Source: Micropterix aruncella (taxonomy: Eukaryota; Arthropoda; Insecta; Lepidoptera; Micropterigidae). Taken from it: DNA of 64,000 nucleotides. Below, one piece after another: positions 33,541-44,964 of this stretch. Below the pieces are notes generated by a model, which saw only the letters and a list, made by a program, of their open reading frames with translations, was not told where the DNA came from and searched no databases. The translations under genes and the position numbers were made by a program. How positions within the stretch are numbered: the first letter of the stretch is position 1; each line of letters begins with the position of its first letter. Where the stretch lies: the NCBI GenBank assembly GCA_944548615.1, contig OX155961.1:16771629-16835628 (forward strand), written 5' to 3'.

Positions 33541-33762
33541 TTTGGCTGAGCGAAGCTCTGTTGAGCTGTCAAATTACACAATTACAAAATCATACTGTGA
33601 AAATTTTCACGAGTCAGATCCATCCAGAAAAAAACAAATGACAGTTAGATGAAAGAAACAAATTCTACAGCCAAAGAGTTCCATTTTCAAATGTTGCAAT
33701 TATTTCTTTAAAATTGCTTATGTAAGTGACCGAATTCGGAAACTTTCAGTGTGACCTATGTA

Positions 33763-34378
33763 ACCGGTACGATGTAAAAAAATAAAAAATAACAAATCGT
33801 AAAAAAAATAAACGTAAAAGAAAATAAAAAAGAAAAATAAAAACTCACCAAATAATATAAAAGTCGAGGACGCCGGGTATGTATCTAATCCGGGGGAATA
33901 CGTTCACGCAATGATCCTGTATAAAAATAAAATAAAATAAATAAAAAATAATAATAATAGTTAAATCTAATTTCTTAAAATACGACGTTTGATTTGGCAC
34001 CCAGAAGAACCAGCTGTAGTTAACGTCTGGTTTTATGACACATTGAAAAACAGTTAACAGCTATTTCGATCACTGACGTGTCTAATTTTATTGTTCTAAG
34101 TATAGTAATTTATTTAGACGGAGAAATCAGCCAAATCGATTTTGAGAATGTAGCGTTTGGATGCACTGAGAAATATCCAGGCCAATTGGACTACTACATC
34201 AAATGGTGATGAGTGAAAACAGCGAATGCAACAATAAAAAAATATATTATTTAAATATTAGTACCCATTACTAAGAGACTCAATAGAATTACTGCAAAAT
34301 AACAGATTGCGAAACACTATTATTGATGTGACTGAAACAATATTTAGTGGCCAATACGATATACAGCGTGAGTTTTTA
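33763..34378. other. Unassigned AT-rich sequence
   Basis: No gene or repeat ends recognised. Confidence 0.3.
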
Positions 34379-35247
34379 ATTAGTGACACCCTTGAAATAG
34401 GTGAATCAGTACTAGAGCAAATAAGTAACTTTTGACACCAAATGTTTTGAATCAAATAATATAATAAAATTATTTTAAAATTATATTTACTCCAAATGAT
34501 TTACAACAGTTTGTGGTTTGAACTTGCTTATGTGCCTATGTAAGTCGTTGAAGCCGGCGGGCGGCATTGGATGGCGTTCAAAAACACAATAAGTAGTCCG
34601 GAAGCAAGGTCATAGATGGCGCTGCGCTATTGGAATATTTGAGTATATTTAGAATATTTCAGACATTTACCACCACATATTGAACCTTTTATAAAACAGA
34701 ATAGATATTACATATGAAACAGTGCCTAAAATATACCGAATAGTAGAAAAACAGTTTTTATTCTATTTTACTATTGCCATCTATCGGTTATTCACGCGAC
34801 TATTGTGATATGTAATTGTAAACTCATTGAAAGTAGTCGCGTGAATAACCGATAGATGGCAATATAAAAAAACTGAACTGTTAGGTACATTTAGGGCCCT
34901 GGTTTATTTGTAATGCCTATTCAATTTTAAAAATGGTTCAATCAGTGGTGGTAAATGTTTCAAATCTTCAAAATAGATCGATCAGAAATAACAGCGCAGC
35001 GCCATCTGAGGCCTCGCTTTCGGACTATTGTGGTATTGAACGCCATTCAATGCCGCCGAGTTCAAGGAGCTAGGCACATAAGCAAGGTCAAACAAAACAG
35101 CTGATTGATTCTCAAACTGTTGTAAATGATTTGGAATAAAATGTAATTTTAAAATAATTTTATTATACTATTTGATTCAACAATTTATTGTCAAAAGTTG
35201 CTTATTTGCTCGTACTGATTAACCCATTTCAAGAGTGTCTTATCAAT
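34379..35247. mobile_element. Foldback element FB-1, copy 2, long palindrome
   Basis: Nearly the whole 0.87 kb is one imperfect palindrome. Outer arms: AATCAGTACTAGAGCAAATAAG at left against CTTATTTGCTCGTACTGATT at right. The centre has a perfect 27-bp stem, 34776-34802 and 34834-34860, starting GCCATCTATCGG. Other paired blocks are CATTTACCACCAC / GTGGTGGTAAATG and GGCGTTCAA / TTGAACGCC. No coding. The outer arms share GTAC-GAGC and GCAACTTTT with copy 1. Confidence 0.85.
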
Positions 35248-35284
35248 AGAAATACCGAAAAATCAGAAGGTTCGAGACCACTGG

Positions 35285-35475
35285 ATGTGAGTTGCTTGAT
35301 AAGCATTCCTTTAGACGGTAAATTAAAGGCTTGACAAGCATTGCAAAAATATTATTTTTCATGAAGTATTTTCCACAGCACGTGTGTAGTTTGCTTGTCC
35401 AGCCATCAAGCTTAGTTATAGACGTTTAAAATTGCTTGTCAAGCACGAACAACTCACGTGCTTGACAAGCAATTG
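35285..35475. repeat. Cluster of TGCTTG-CAAGCA palindromes
   Basis: Thirteen-base near-palindromes occur at 35293-35305 (TGCTTGATAAGCA), 35328-35340 (GGCTTGACAAGCA), 35433-35445 (TGCTTGTCAAGCA) and 35459-35471 (TGCTTGACAAGCA), with a decayed one near 35392. The last two flank CACGAACAACTCACGTG. No gene is close. Confidence 0.75.
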
Positions 35476-36940
35476 TTACCATCTAGAGAGCCCTTAACTG
35501 CCATCAATTTTAAAATATTTCCGTAAATTCGTAAAAGTTTATAGTCGACAGCATAATATGGACATATTCCAAAGCTGTTTTAAACTTATTAAAACGAATT
35601 AATTTTTCGTATGTAATAAGTAGTGTATTATTTACATAATGCTGATGTAAAAAAAAGCTAATTAATAATTAAAATATTTGATTTGTGATAAAAGTACAAG
35701 TTATTATTTACAATAGTTCAATTTTGAAGAAGTTTATTGTTTTTGGTTTTTCTTTATATAAATATTAATAATAAGTGCATAAATACTGCATATGTTATTT
35801 CATTGATATATAATAAATTACCACCTATTTTTAAAAATATTATTAATACATAAACAGGTAAAACTAAGTTATTAAAAGTCAATTTTACCTATGAAATAAT
35901 TTTGTAAAATTTCAATGTTTAGCCATATTTGTGTGTTGCTACAGCCGAGCACAAGTAAGTTATTAACTTGTGGGATCAAAGCATTTCTGAGACAACTTTA
36001 ATGTATGTAATAAAAACATATTCGTTTAGAATAGTCACCTTTTATAAAATATTCGTTTAGAGTATTTGAGTATTTCCTGAGAACATTCAAAAATTATTTT
36101 AGTTTTAAAATGCAATAATTCGCAACCCACTATGCAAGGGTGCTAGCATACATCCGAAATAGTTTGTAAAAACATAGTTTGACTGTAAAATTGATATAAT
36201 TAAACATAATTTTACGTGAAACTAATGAAGAATGATTTTTTGAAATTTTATTTCAGTTTTTAGATATTATAATATTGTCTATATTCTACATATAAAAAAA
36301 TACGTTAAAAATGCTTCTCACGTTTTTAGATTTCAGACTTGTTACGGAGGAAAAGCATCTTTTATGTTTAAAAGAAACTTTCGGATATTCAGCATATTTT
36401 TAAAGAACGTAAAAACGGCGCGGCTGACGCCATGCAGTTGTGCGCCGTGATCTCCAGACTGTAGCTTTAGAGTTTAGACGACATACTGACTACACTTACT
36501 TAGGTACCTACTAGCTATGGAGGTTTCGCTCGTTTCATTTCGAGCTCTCTGCATTTTATAATCATTTGATTAATTTAAAGATGTAAATGGACTGTTAGTT
36601 GACATCATATAAATTCTAAGAAAGCGCCAAGCGGTGACCATATTTGGACTTAGTAGACTTGCGCTACTTATTCAATTGACATAAATTTCACCTCTCATCA
36701 TCTCCTCGCTTTAAGATAATTTATTGGTATGTTTATTTACCTATCAGAGAGATAACATTGAATGATGTTTATCGTAAAAAGTTTTCTAAATATCAATCAC
36801 ATCACTGACGACCTGGGAAATCGTGGGAACTAAATTTTGTTCGTATATTGTGTTGCTTAGCGTAGATTGATTCATTTATCAAATACGCTTCGGAAGCGCA
36901 AGAAAAACACGGATGATTATGTTTCCGTTCATACGTTGCC
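35476..36940. other. AT-rich intergenic stretch
   Basis: No gene recognised. A short GC-richer patch (CGGCGCGGCTGACGCCATGC) lies near 36417. Simple AT-rich sequence otherwise. Confidence 0.35.
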
Positions 36941-37084
36941 TAGTTGATAGAATTTTTTAAACCAACTTTGCTTTCGCACACCATACACCGAATGATGATA
37001 TTTGTGATCAATATGGTCGTAATCTTTATTGCCACTATAGTATGTTTTCCCACCGTTGATGAGAAATCGTTAAATGATAGATTA

Positions 37085-37438
37085 TCAACCCGCCACGCGC
37101 CAACTGTTCCGCCCAAGGTAAAAATAATTGATTATTCACTCTCAAAAGTTGTCTATTGGTTTAATGTAAATAACCTACTATTAAATGAAAAAAAAAACAA
37201 AGTGATTACATTTTCTACACCTAATGTTAAGCAGGTACAAACCAACGTAGAAATAAATGGAACTAGACTGGAGCCTGTTGCTTCAACTGTGTTTCTAGGG
37301 ATAACAATTGACTCCAAATTACAATGGGGCCCACAAATTTAGAAAATGTCAGGAAAACTTAGCTCTGCGGCATACGCAGTTAAAACAATAAGGCGACTGA
37401 CTGATGTAGATACAGCAAGAATAGTATATAGTCTACGA
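37085..37438 (+). mobile_element. Jockey-like LINE reverse transcriptase, left half of split copy
   Basis: The plus strand reads VVYWFNVNNLLLNEKKNKVI, then TFSTPNV and STVFLGITIDSKLQWGP. It continues past a stop into KMSGKLSSAAYAVKTIRRL and TDVDTARIVY. These are the RT thumb motifs of Jockey-type elements (W-x-NNLLLN--KT-x-FS-F and FLGI-LD-L-W). The reading resumes about 2 kb to the right at 39395. Confidence 0.85.
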
Positions 37439-38042
37439 AATATTATTTGACAAAAGTGTCGTTAGCACATTGGTGCCTTTTTCAAAACGATCGAGACCTT
37501 TTTCACACTTATCGTCGAATGTCTAATGACTTGATATGGTTAGACTAAATCGCCTTGATCGCTTAATAATATTAATTATTTATACGTATCCATTTTCAAG
37601 CAAAAACACTAACATTTTCTTCCGAATCTTTCAATGACAGCTGAATAAGCAATAGAATTAATTTAGGAAAAATCTTTATTGTAGTAAAAAGTGACAAAAT
37701 TATTTGACAAAATTTACTTATAAAAAATATTAAAACGATTTACTGGTTATTTCTTATACAATGATTATTATTACTTTATTAATTTTATAAACTGAAAACA
37801 ATACTAAACGTTATTACAATAAGTCGAACAGGTGATAAAAGTATTAACACTAAAAATTAAAAGTAAAAAAAGTTCACAAAAAGAACACGGGCGTAAAACA
37901 AAACCAATAAGTCGAACATGTGATGGAAGTACTAAAACTAAGAAATAGAGCTTCATCTTCTGTTAGCTCTGAATATAATAATGCTATAGTTGGTGCTACT
38001 TTATCAAAAAAATTATTTTTTATTTATTTTAATTATTTAGTA
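37439..38042. other. Insertion between LINE halves, unassigned part
   Basis: About 600 bp that does not belong to the interrupted LINE and lies outside the mariner ends. AT-rich, no coding signal. It must have arrived with, or before, the mariner copy. Confidence 0.5.
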
Positions 38043-39341
38043 AAGGGTCCGCCAAATAACTTTTTTTTTTTAAATGCTATAAAAAAAAACTACTGAATAT
38101 TTTTTCAAATTTCTTTTTTTATTTGAAAGTACAATCCCTCCGGTTAATGATGGAAAATAATTTCATTCAAATGGCTGCCTCGGCTGGCCATGCAGTAGCC
38201 TACACGATGGGTCCAATTTTTAAGTACATTATCGATTGTGTGCAGCTGTATTTCACCAATGGCCTCACGAATATTGTCCTTTAAAGCGTCAATTGTCTCT
38301 GGTTTGTCGGCGTAACACTTATCTTTGACGGCACCCCACAAAAAGTAGTCCAACGGTGTCAAATCGCAGCTCCGAGGTGGCCAAACGACATCAGCTCTGC
38401 GGCTGATAATGCGATTTTCAAAAACAGGGCGCAAAACATCAAGTGTAGCGTTGGCTGTGTGGCACGTAGCGCCGTCCTGTTGAAACCAAATGTTGCCAAT
38501 ATCCTCCTCTTCAATTTCTGTGAACAAAAATTCGTTCAACATGGCCCGATAACGATCGCCATTGACGGTAACGGCCACTCCTTGCTCATTTCGAAGAAAA
38601 ATGGCCCAATTATGCCTCTGGACCAAAATCCGCACCAAACAGTGACTCGTTTTGGGTGCACCGGCTTTTCAATGAATGCGTGCGGGTTTTCTGTGCCCCA
38701 AATGCGACAATTCTGCTTGTTTACATACCCGCCAAGATGGAAATGAGCTTCATCTGAAAAGATGATTTTTTTGGCAAAATCCGCATCTTCTGCAAGTCGA
38801 TCGCAGGCCCACTTAGCGAAGCGAAAACGCATTGGATGGTCAGTTGGCTTCAACTCCTGAACCAATTGGACTTTGTACGGCGTCATACCAAGGTCTTTAC
38901 GCAAAATTCGTCTCAATGATGTCTGCGAAATGTCCAATTGTTGAGAACTACGGTGAACTGATGTTGATGGCGATTCACGCACACTTTCGGCCACAGCAGC
39001 AATATTCTCGGGTGTACGCACTGTTTTTGGCTTTTCACGCGTTGGTTTATCGATGAGGATGCCAGTTTCTTTCACTTTTTTCACAAGGTAACGAACATAC
39101 GGAGCTGACGGTGCTTCTCTTCTTCCAAAATCCGTACGCAATTTTCGCACACATTCTGCAACATTACCATGATTTTCAAAGTAATGTCGCAAGATTTCCC
39201 AGCGTTGTTCAAGCGTATACACAACCATATTCGTTCAGCGGAAGGATAAAACTAATTATCTGTCAAATCAGACATGAGGTAAGTGTTGCCATACACGAAA
39301 TAAGCACTAGTTGAAAAAAAAACGTTACATGGCGGACCCTG
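38043..39341 (-). mobile_element. Mariner-type element B, nearly intact, one frameshift
   Basis: Terminal inverted repeats AGGGTCCGCCAAATAAC / AGGGTCCGCCATGTAAC, TA on both sides (38041-38042, 39342-39343), 1299 bp. Transposase on the minus strand, 39228 to 38144: helix-turn-helix start YTLEQRWEILRHYFENHGN, then IIFSDEAHFHLGGYVN (first Asp), NIWFQQDGATCHTA (second Asp), WPPRSCDLTPLDYFLWG (third Asp, 36 residues between the second and third by my count). The two halves are in different frames, joined by an apparent single-base loss near 38588-38592; no other disabling change was seen. All three catalytic Asp are kept. Confidence 0.93.
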
Positions 39342-39394
39342 TACTTTATTATTTTTTTTATATATTTTTTATATTACATATTACCACATTATTA

Positions 39395-39965
39395 CTATAC
39401 TTTTATAGTTACTTTCATAGCATTATGTCCTATGGGATTCTTCTCTGGGGAAGCTGTGCGGACATTAATAACATCTTTATACTACAGAAACGTGCTGTAA
39501 GAGCTATACATATAAACTTGGTCCTCGAGTTTCACTTAGAGAAAAATTCAAAGAGATAAATATTCTTACTGTTGCATCACAATATATACACGAAAATCTG
39601 TTATATGTCCACAAGAATATTGAAGAGTTTAAAAAAAAACCGACACTCATAATGTTAATACTAGACATAAGCATAACCTTGTTGTACGTGCTACTCGTCT
39701 CCACAAAATAAGCAATTCTTTTTTGGGACAATGTATATACGCTTCTATAACAAACTTCCTCATACTATTAGTGAACTATCTGTAAATAAGTTTAAAGCTA
39801 CCATCAAAGTAAAATTACGTAAAAAAGCATACTATACAATATCTGATTATGTAAATAACAAAACGGCTTGGGAGTAAGGCTTGGACGCATCATAAGAACA
39901 TAAATTAAAAATTATATTTAATTGTATCTATATGAATAAAGAACATTTTGATTTTGATTTAGTGT
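39395..39965 (+). mobile_element. Jockey-like LINE, right half and tail
   Basis: It continues the copy left at 37438: YFHSIMSYGILLWGSCADIN and IFILQKRAVRAI, then frameshifts, NILTVASQYIYENLLYVHKN, FYNKLPHTISELSVNKFKA and a stop near 39875. The tail is AATAAAGAACATTTTGATTTTGATT, a TTTTGA-type microsatellite usual for Jockey 3' ends. Confidence 0.85.
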
Positions 39966-40183
39966 ATTAGATTGCTTAACGACGTACTACGATTTAAAAA
40001 CCAGTATTTTACTACGAAGCGCAACTTGTAGATGGCACTCATAGTTCCTAAATTTGATTATTTTGTTCAATATGGCGACTTTCGTGGTATAACATTATGG
40101 CGGAGCACTGTATGTACAGGCCGCGTCAAAGATCTCGGTCCCTGGGACACTGGCTTAAAAATGCGTTCACATATCTATACTTT

Positions 40184-40895
40184 TATACTAATATTATAAG
40201 AGGTAAAGTTTGTGACGTTGTAGGAAGTAATCTCTGGATCTACTCAACCGATTTTGGATTCTTTTATCAATAGAAAGCCACGTTATTTGTGAGTGTTATA
40301 GGCTATCCGAAAAATTAAAAGACTTTTTCGTGGTAGTCGTATTTCCAAAGTAAGTCGGAAAAAACGGTCGAACGAAAACGTTTCTAACGAACGCTGCCTT
40401 AACGATGAGAGATACCTATATGATTAAGTTTTAGAAAAAAGTTGTAGAGCTTGATAATGCCTACAAAAAAGTCAGCGACAGCTTATATCTAACTTTTATA
40501 TTTAAGTCACAAAAAGTAGTTTTTCAAATAAAAAAAATATTTAATGGTTAGGTCATGTTTATTGGTCATATTATCAACAATTGTTAATTCATATCAAAAT
40601 AAGTAAATTTATCGTCTCGAGCGTTTGAAACAAAAGACTTTTCCCCTTTATTGCATATAAATTCTCTATTACTGCATAAATGGTTAAAGAGATAAGACAC
40701 TCACAAATAAGACACTCACAAGAAGACACTCACAAATAACGGTAATATAGTCAAATTGGCATGCAGTAAAAATATAACCCTTCTTTTGGCAGTCAGGAAA
40801 TAAGTCATAGCACTCAGTACTAACCAAACCACACTCATAATTTCATCACAATTAAAAAGTTTTACCGCCCAACGAAGTGGGCACGGGTCAGCTAG
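40184..40895 (-). mobile_element. RepC copy 2
   Basis: Reverse-orientation partner of 30387-31107: TATACTAATATTATAAG at its left, GGGCACGGGTCAGCTAG at its right. The two copies are collinear for about 0.7 kb with small indels. Confidence 0.7.
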
Positions 40896-40899
40896 TATT

Positions 40900-42230
40900 A
40901 TAATATACAAGCTAATCAAAAACTGCGCACGAGAAAGCAGACAGATAGTTTTTAGGGATTTCTATCCATTTTTGGTGTCAGTTCAATGGTGTTCAATAAA
41001 TGCAATACATGTGAGCGAGAGACCAAGATCTTTGACGTGGCCAGTAGATGTACGGTGGAGTACAATATAACCGAGCAATGCAATCGAATTGTACTTGTTA
41101 TAAATCTTTTCCATTCACCAGAATCGATCATGAAAAGCATAAAAAAGCAAATCTGGATTATTTACAGTTGAACGAAGCTAGTCTGGCGGAAATATTTCAA
41201 CAATTACAAAAACTGAAAAAAAAACCTTGTATTTTTAAGATAAGTACGTCGCTCTTACTTTTACAAGCTTAAAACGTAGGTGCAGGGTTATACAAATTGA
41301 TATTATCACAAATTATCATTTGAAAGAAGTCTGGCAACTTTAAGAAATCGCGGAATGCGTCTGGTGGGATCTAGAAATCTCATTTTTACGGACTTAAAGT
41401 TTTTGTAAATTATAATTGATTCTATAATTCATCTGGCTGATGGTCATAATAACTAAAGCCTCGCCAGTCCGTCTAAAGTTTGTGGCGGTGCGCACTCTGA
41501 CGTGCATTAAACGAGTCTGGCAAGACTTTGGCAAACGCACATCACAACCAGTCGTTTCTCCTAAGCTATCGTTATAATGGTATCAATTTTCAATTCTGCA
41601 ACAATAAGGGCCACTGTTTTGTTCGATTTCTCAGGTGCCAGACACCTTTTCCCTACCTATAGATCAGCAAGATTATTTTTTCTAAACAATGTCGCATGCG
41701 ACTTGACAGTAAAACAATTTTCAATAATGCTAAAAAAATGGAACAGATTCGTATTTTTGAAAGCATTCTCCAGTTCAACCCACCGATAAACCCCGGGCTA
41801 CAGAATGGTTGACTGTAATATATCGCTATAGCGATAAGTCCGCTGTTTGTGCATAAATTGTCTTTTTTTATAAAACCAGTGTATATTAAGTATTGTTTTT
41901 ATAGCACAATAAAGTTATTCTATACAAAACACATGCCCGCTACTTAGAATTAGTCTCTGATTCATCCTATAGACGTTTGGTGACTGGGAAAATCAGACCG
42001 CAATAAAATATTATAAGTAATAGTTTCAAAAACTAAAAAAACACATAATATTTGTTAACAATGCTTTTTTGATATATTTCACTGAGAAGCATTATGACGA
42101 TTTGTTTCGAAGAAAAAACGCCTCAAACTTTGTTTTCAAATAATATAGTTAATTACAAACATGCTTACACTAAGTCCCTTGCAGTGGTATACAGTGGTAA
42201 CCGACTGGGTAATTATTTTTTGTTGTTTGG
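40900..42230. other. Unassigned sequence
   Basis: Short overlapping frames at 40986-41272 begin MVFNKCNTCERETKIFDVAS (a Cys pair) but break after about 60 codons and match no family I recognise. TATATCGCTATAGCGATA near 41818 is a palindrome. Confidence 0.3.
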
Positions 42231-42384
42231 TGCAGTACCTACTTACAAAAGCGTCTTTTTTTAGTTTTTGAAAGTATTATTTTATTTTTTTACCTTTTAG
42301 TCTTATCATAAAACGTGATAAAATTAAAAAGTACTTTTAGTCTTATCCAAATATATGATTCATGATTAGAGTAGGTATGTATAT

Positions 42385-42931
42385 CTCAAGACGATTCCAA
42401 CAAGCCCAAACACGCTCCGTTATCAGACCCTGGAAACCATTCAAGACCAGAAAACATCTCAAGCCTATTCCAAGATACGTTGTTCCGTTATAGAATTCCA
42501 GTGCCAACCTTCCGGCTTCATCATCAGAACCTGGAAATCATTCATGACGAGAGTACATCTCAAGCCGATCCCAACAAGCATAAACACAGCTTAATGCGTT
42601 GTTCCGTTCTATAATTCCAGTGCCAACCTTCCGGCTTCATCATCAGACCCTGGAAATCATTCATGACGAGAGTATTCATCTCAAGCCGATTTCAACAAGC
42701 CCCAAAACAGTTCTGATACTTTGTTTTATTAAGCAGTTCCTGTGGCTAACTTCCGCCTCCATCATCAGAGCAGCTCGATGGTACCATATTATTGTATTGT
42801 CATCAGAACAACACGCAATTGCCAAGTATCATGTTGATACGACTATCAGACTTGGTTGAAATTCGACTTGCGAAATTCCGTTAATTGATAGATTCATACT
42901 CGTACAGGTCAAGCTAATAAAAGCGTGTTAA
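42385..42931 (+). mobile_element. RepW copy 3, with about 119-bp tandem units
   Basis: TTCCAGTGCCAACCTTCCGG occurs at 42496 and again at 42615, with a decayed unit near 42735, each followed by CTTCATCATCAGA. The right end ACAGGTCAAGCTAATAAAAG with CGTGTTAA matches RepW copy 1. The left end was not resolved. Confidence 0.7.
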
Positions 42932-42934
42932 AAA

Positions 42935-43550
42935 TCACTAGCTCCCCGACTGCGTCATTGTGACACTATCCAGTTGCGTGACGTCACATGACGAGCAGCT
43001 GTGCGACTCGGTCTCCAGCCTTTAGATAATATGTACTGTTGGGTTAGCTTAGCATTATAGCAGACGTGTTTCTTATGTTAGACGTTATGGCCGGAAGAAA
43101 CCCGCACAGAACAGGGCACTTTTTATAATCGTCTCAATGGGTCTTCTTTCTTCCCCCTTATAAGTGAGCGGACGTTGCAGTCGACACCTGCCGTCGACAG
43201 ATGTTCTGTCGGGGTGCGCCAGCGGTTAACGACAAGACCAGTGATGTGTGGGCGAGACGCCCGTCTTTCGTAAAATACCAGCTGATCAGTTTTATTTGTA
43301 TTAGACCCTTACCTATGAAGTTGCCGTTCGATATGTGGGTTAAAAAGAGATGCTCACTGTGCTCCGATCTTTAAAAATAAAAAAAATATTGACTGTTAAA
43401 TGTGAATTTATTTACCAGTGTTTAGTTTATGCGAGAGCAAATTTGGAATTCCACGAAAAGCACTCAAGTTTCCACGAACATAACACAAGCAATAAGAATA
43501 ACATTGTGATTCCAAAAGTGCGGCTATGTTTATACTTGTATCATTGTTAT
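42935..43550. other. Unassigned, contains a CRE
   Basis: TGACGTCA at 42979-42986 lies in a GC-richer stretch running to about 43300. No open frame or known gene signature was seen. TATCATTGTTAT occurs twice just left of RepX copy 8. Confidence 0.3.
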
Positions 43551-43574
43551 AGCGAGCTTGTATCATTGTTATAT

Positions 43575-44123
43575 GGGAGCTAATGAGCCCTTGCTGAGTT
43601 GGCCACGAAGACCAATTCTGTTCAGGGTTGGTCACACTCACGGGTCAACACCCATCCGGCGGCCTCCACACGTGAAGTGCGACCCTGGGAAGGATTCTGG
43701 CCTTAGAGCTAATTTACCCTTGGAGTCAACCTTCTGGCGCTCCTGGACGGTCTGCGCACCGTGCGGCGTAAGTCAATCGATTGTGCACTCTGACTAACAG
43801 TCGGGGGGAGCCTGGAAGCAGTACTGTTTCCTATAGAGCAGGGGTGGTTGCGGACCTTACGGCGACTGCTCTTGAAACGACCATCGTCTACCCGATCCTC
43901 GGTGAAGAGTCGGGCAAAGGATGCCGTGGTCCGCGATAGATTTGGTGGTGAGTGTAAGCCCGCTGGGTAACATACCTGGCTATCTCGCGGATTAGGCGTG
44001 GCCTCTTACGGACATGTGGCGGAGCTTGACGGTGGACTGTTTTTGTCCTAAGTCTTCTAGGCTGTTAGGTTCGTTAAAACTTTCTGAGGTGACAGGTTCG
44101 CCCGTTGTAGTTGACAACTCTAT
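43575..44123 (+). repeat. RepX copy 8 with 17-bp target duplication
   Basis: Exact 17-bp direct repeats TTGTATCATTGTTATAT at 43558-43574 and 44124-44140 bound this copy. It starts GGGAGCTAATGAGCCCTTGC and ends GTTGACAACTCTAT. There is no poly(A) at either end. An internal deletion of about 115 bp relative to copies 5 and 6b lies near 43945. On this strand a 77-codon frame (about 43570-43797) is open, but with no known family. Confidence 0.9.
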
Positions 44124-44140
44124 TTGTATCATTGTTATAT

Positions 44141-44625
44141 TTTGATATTGATCATTTTTATATTTGACCTTTACATTTTTCAATCTACTGCCAAAAGAAA
44201 TTAAAAAAACTAACTCAAAGAGTGCATAAAAAAATTCAAGAAGTGCATAAAAAGAAACCTTTTAGATGAATTTGACAAGGCTGTAGTAGGTTTTAATATG
44301 TAATTATAGCTTACATGAAATCTATTTGTTTATTGCTGAATAAACATTTTTTAAATAATTAATTATGTGGTAATATAATCCATATAATTTCTATAAATTT
44401 TACAATCTTTTTATTATTTTCTTTTAGAGTAATTTCGTTTTTATTTTTTATTATTACAGTAGTACCTACTCTAGTGCTAAATATTCTTAAAAAACTTATT
44501 TATTATTTTTGACGTGACAACGTCTTATAAATCGATGGAGCCTGCTGCACGCACGAAAAAACATGACTCATGCGGCGTTACCTCGCTCTGAGGCGTTCCA
44601 TTGATTATATTTATTATTCAATATA
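44141..44625. other. AT-rich, unassigned
   Basis: No gene or repeat ends recognised. Confidence 0.3.
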
Positions 44626-44629
44626 AATG

Positions 44630-44960
44630 CTGCCATCTACCGGTTGCGACAAGAATTATTTACTAACCTCAGTCTAAAATAGTATACGAATGAAAATCAC
44701 TAGATTGATTTTTGTATGTATTCTTGATATACGGAATGTTATTACCGAACGGACAATTTTCTTGTGGGTACAACGAAGTGCAAAGAAGTAAGCAACTTTT
44801 ATTTTTTTTTAAATAAAAAAAGTATGAAAAGCTATCATTCCGATGCGCTATCTAGCGGTTGGTAAAATATCGCTGATATTGTTTATTTACGACGTATTAC
44901 CTACCGCTAGATGGCGCAGCGTGCTCAAACGCTTCTCAAACCGTTATTTAACAGTTTGAG
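44630..44960. mobile_element. Foldback element FB-1, copy 3
   Basis: It contains GCGCTATCTAGCGGTTGGTA against TACCTACCGCTAGATGGCGC around an AT-rich centre with TATCGCTGATATTGTTTA, nearly the same as the core of copy 1 (about 840-930). AAGTAAGCAACTTTT matches the arms of copies 1 and 2. Outer ends are not clear. Confidence 0.6.
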
Positions 44961-44964
44961 ATTT

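Larger units (their letters stand above)
31344..33760 (-). mobile_element. Mariner copy A, decayed, with nested RepX
   Basis: Terminal inverted repeats CGAGGGTCACGCTGAAAGTT and, complemented at the right, CATAGGTCACACTGAAAGTT. TA flanks both sides (31342-31343 and 33761-33762). The minus strand keeps pieces of a DD34D-type transposase, with frameshifts: VNYKNINAVRRMIETDRHVTY, FFRKTGHATTVALKNHRT, and SSHTARETNEFLKAK around the second catalytic region. The usual HHDN aspartate is changed in the frame I read (ILHHISSHTA). The 3' part is rearranged near 31455-31670. A RepX block at 32594-33540 interrupts the 5' part. Confidence 0.85.
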
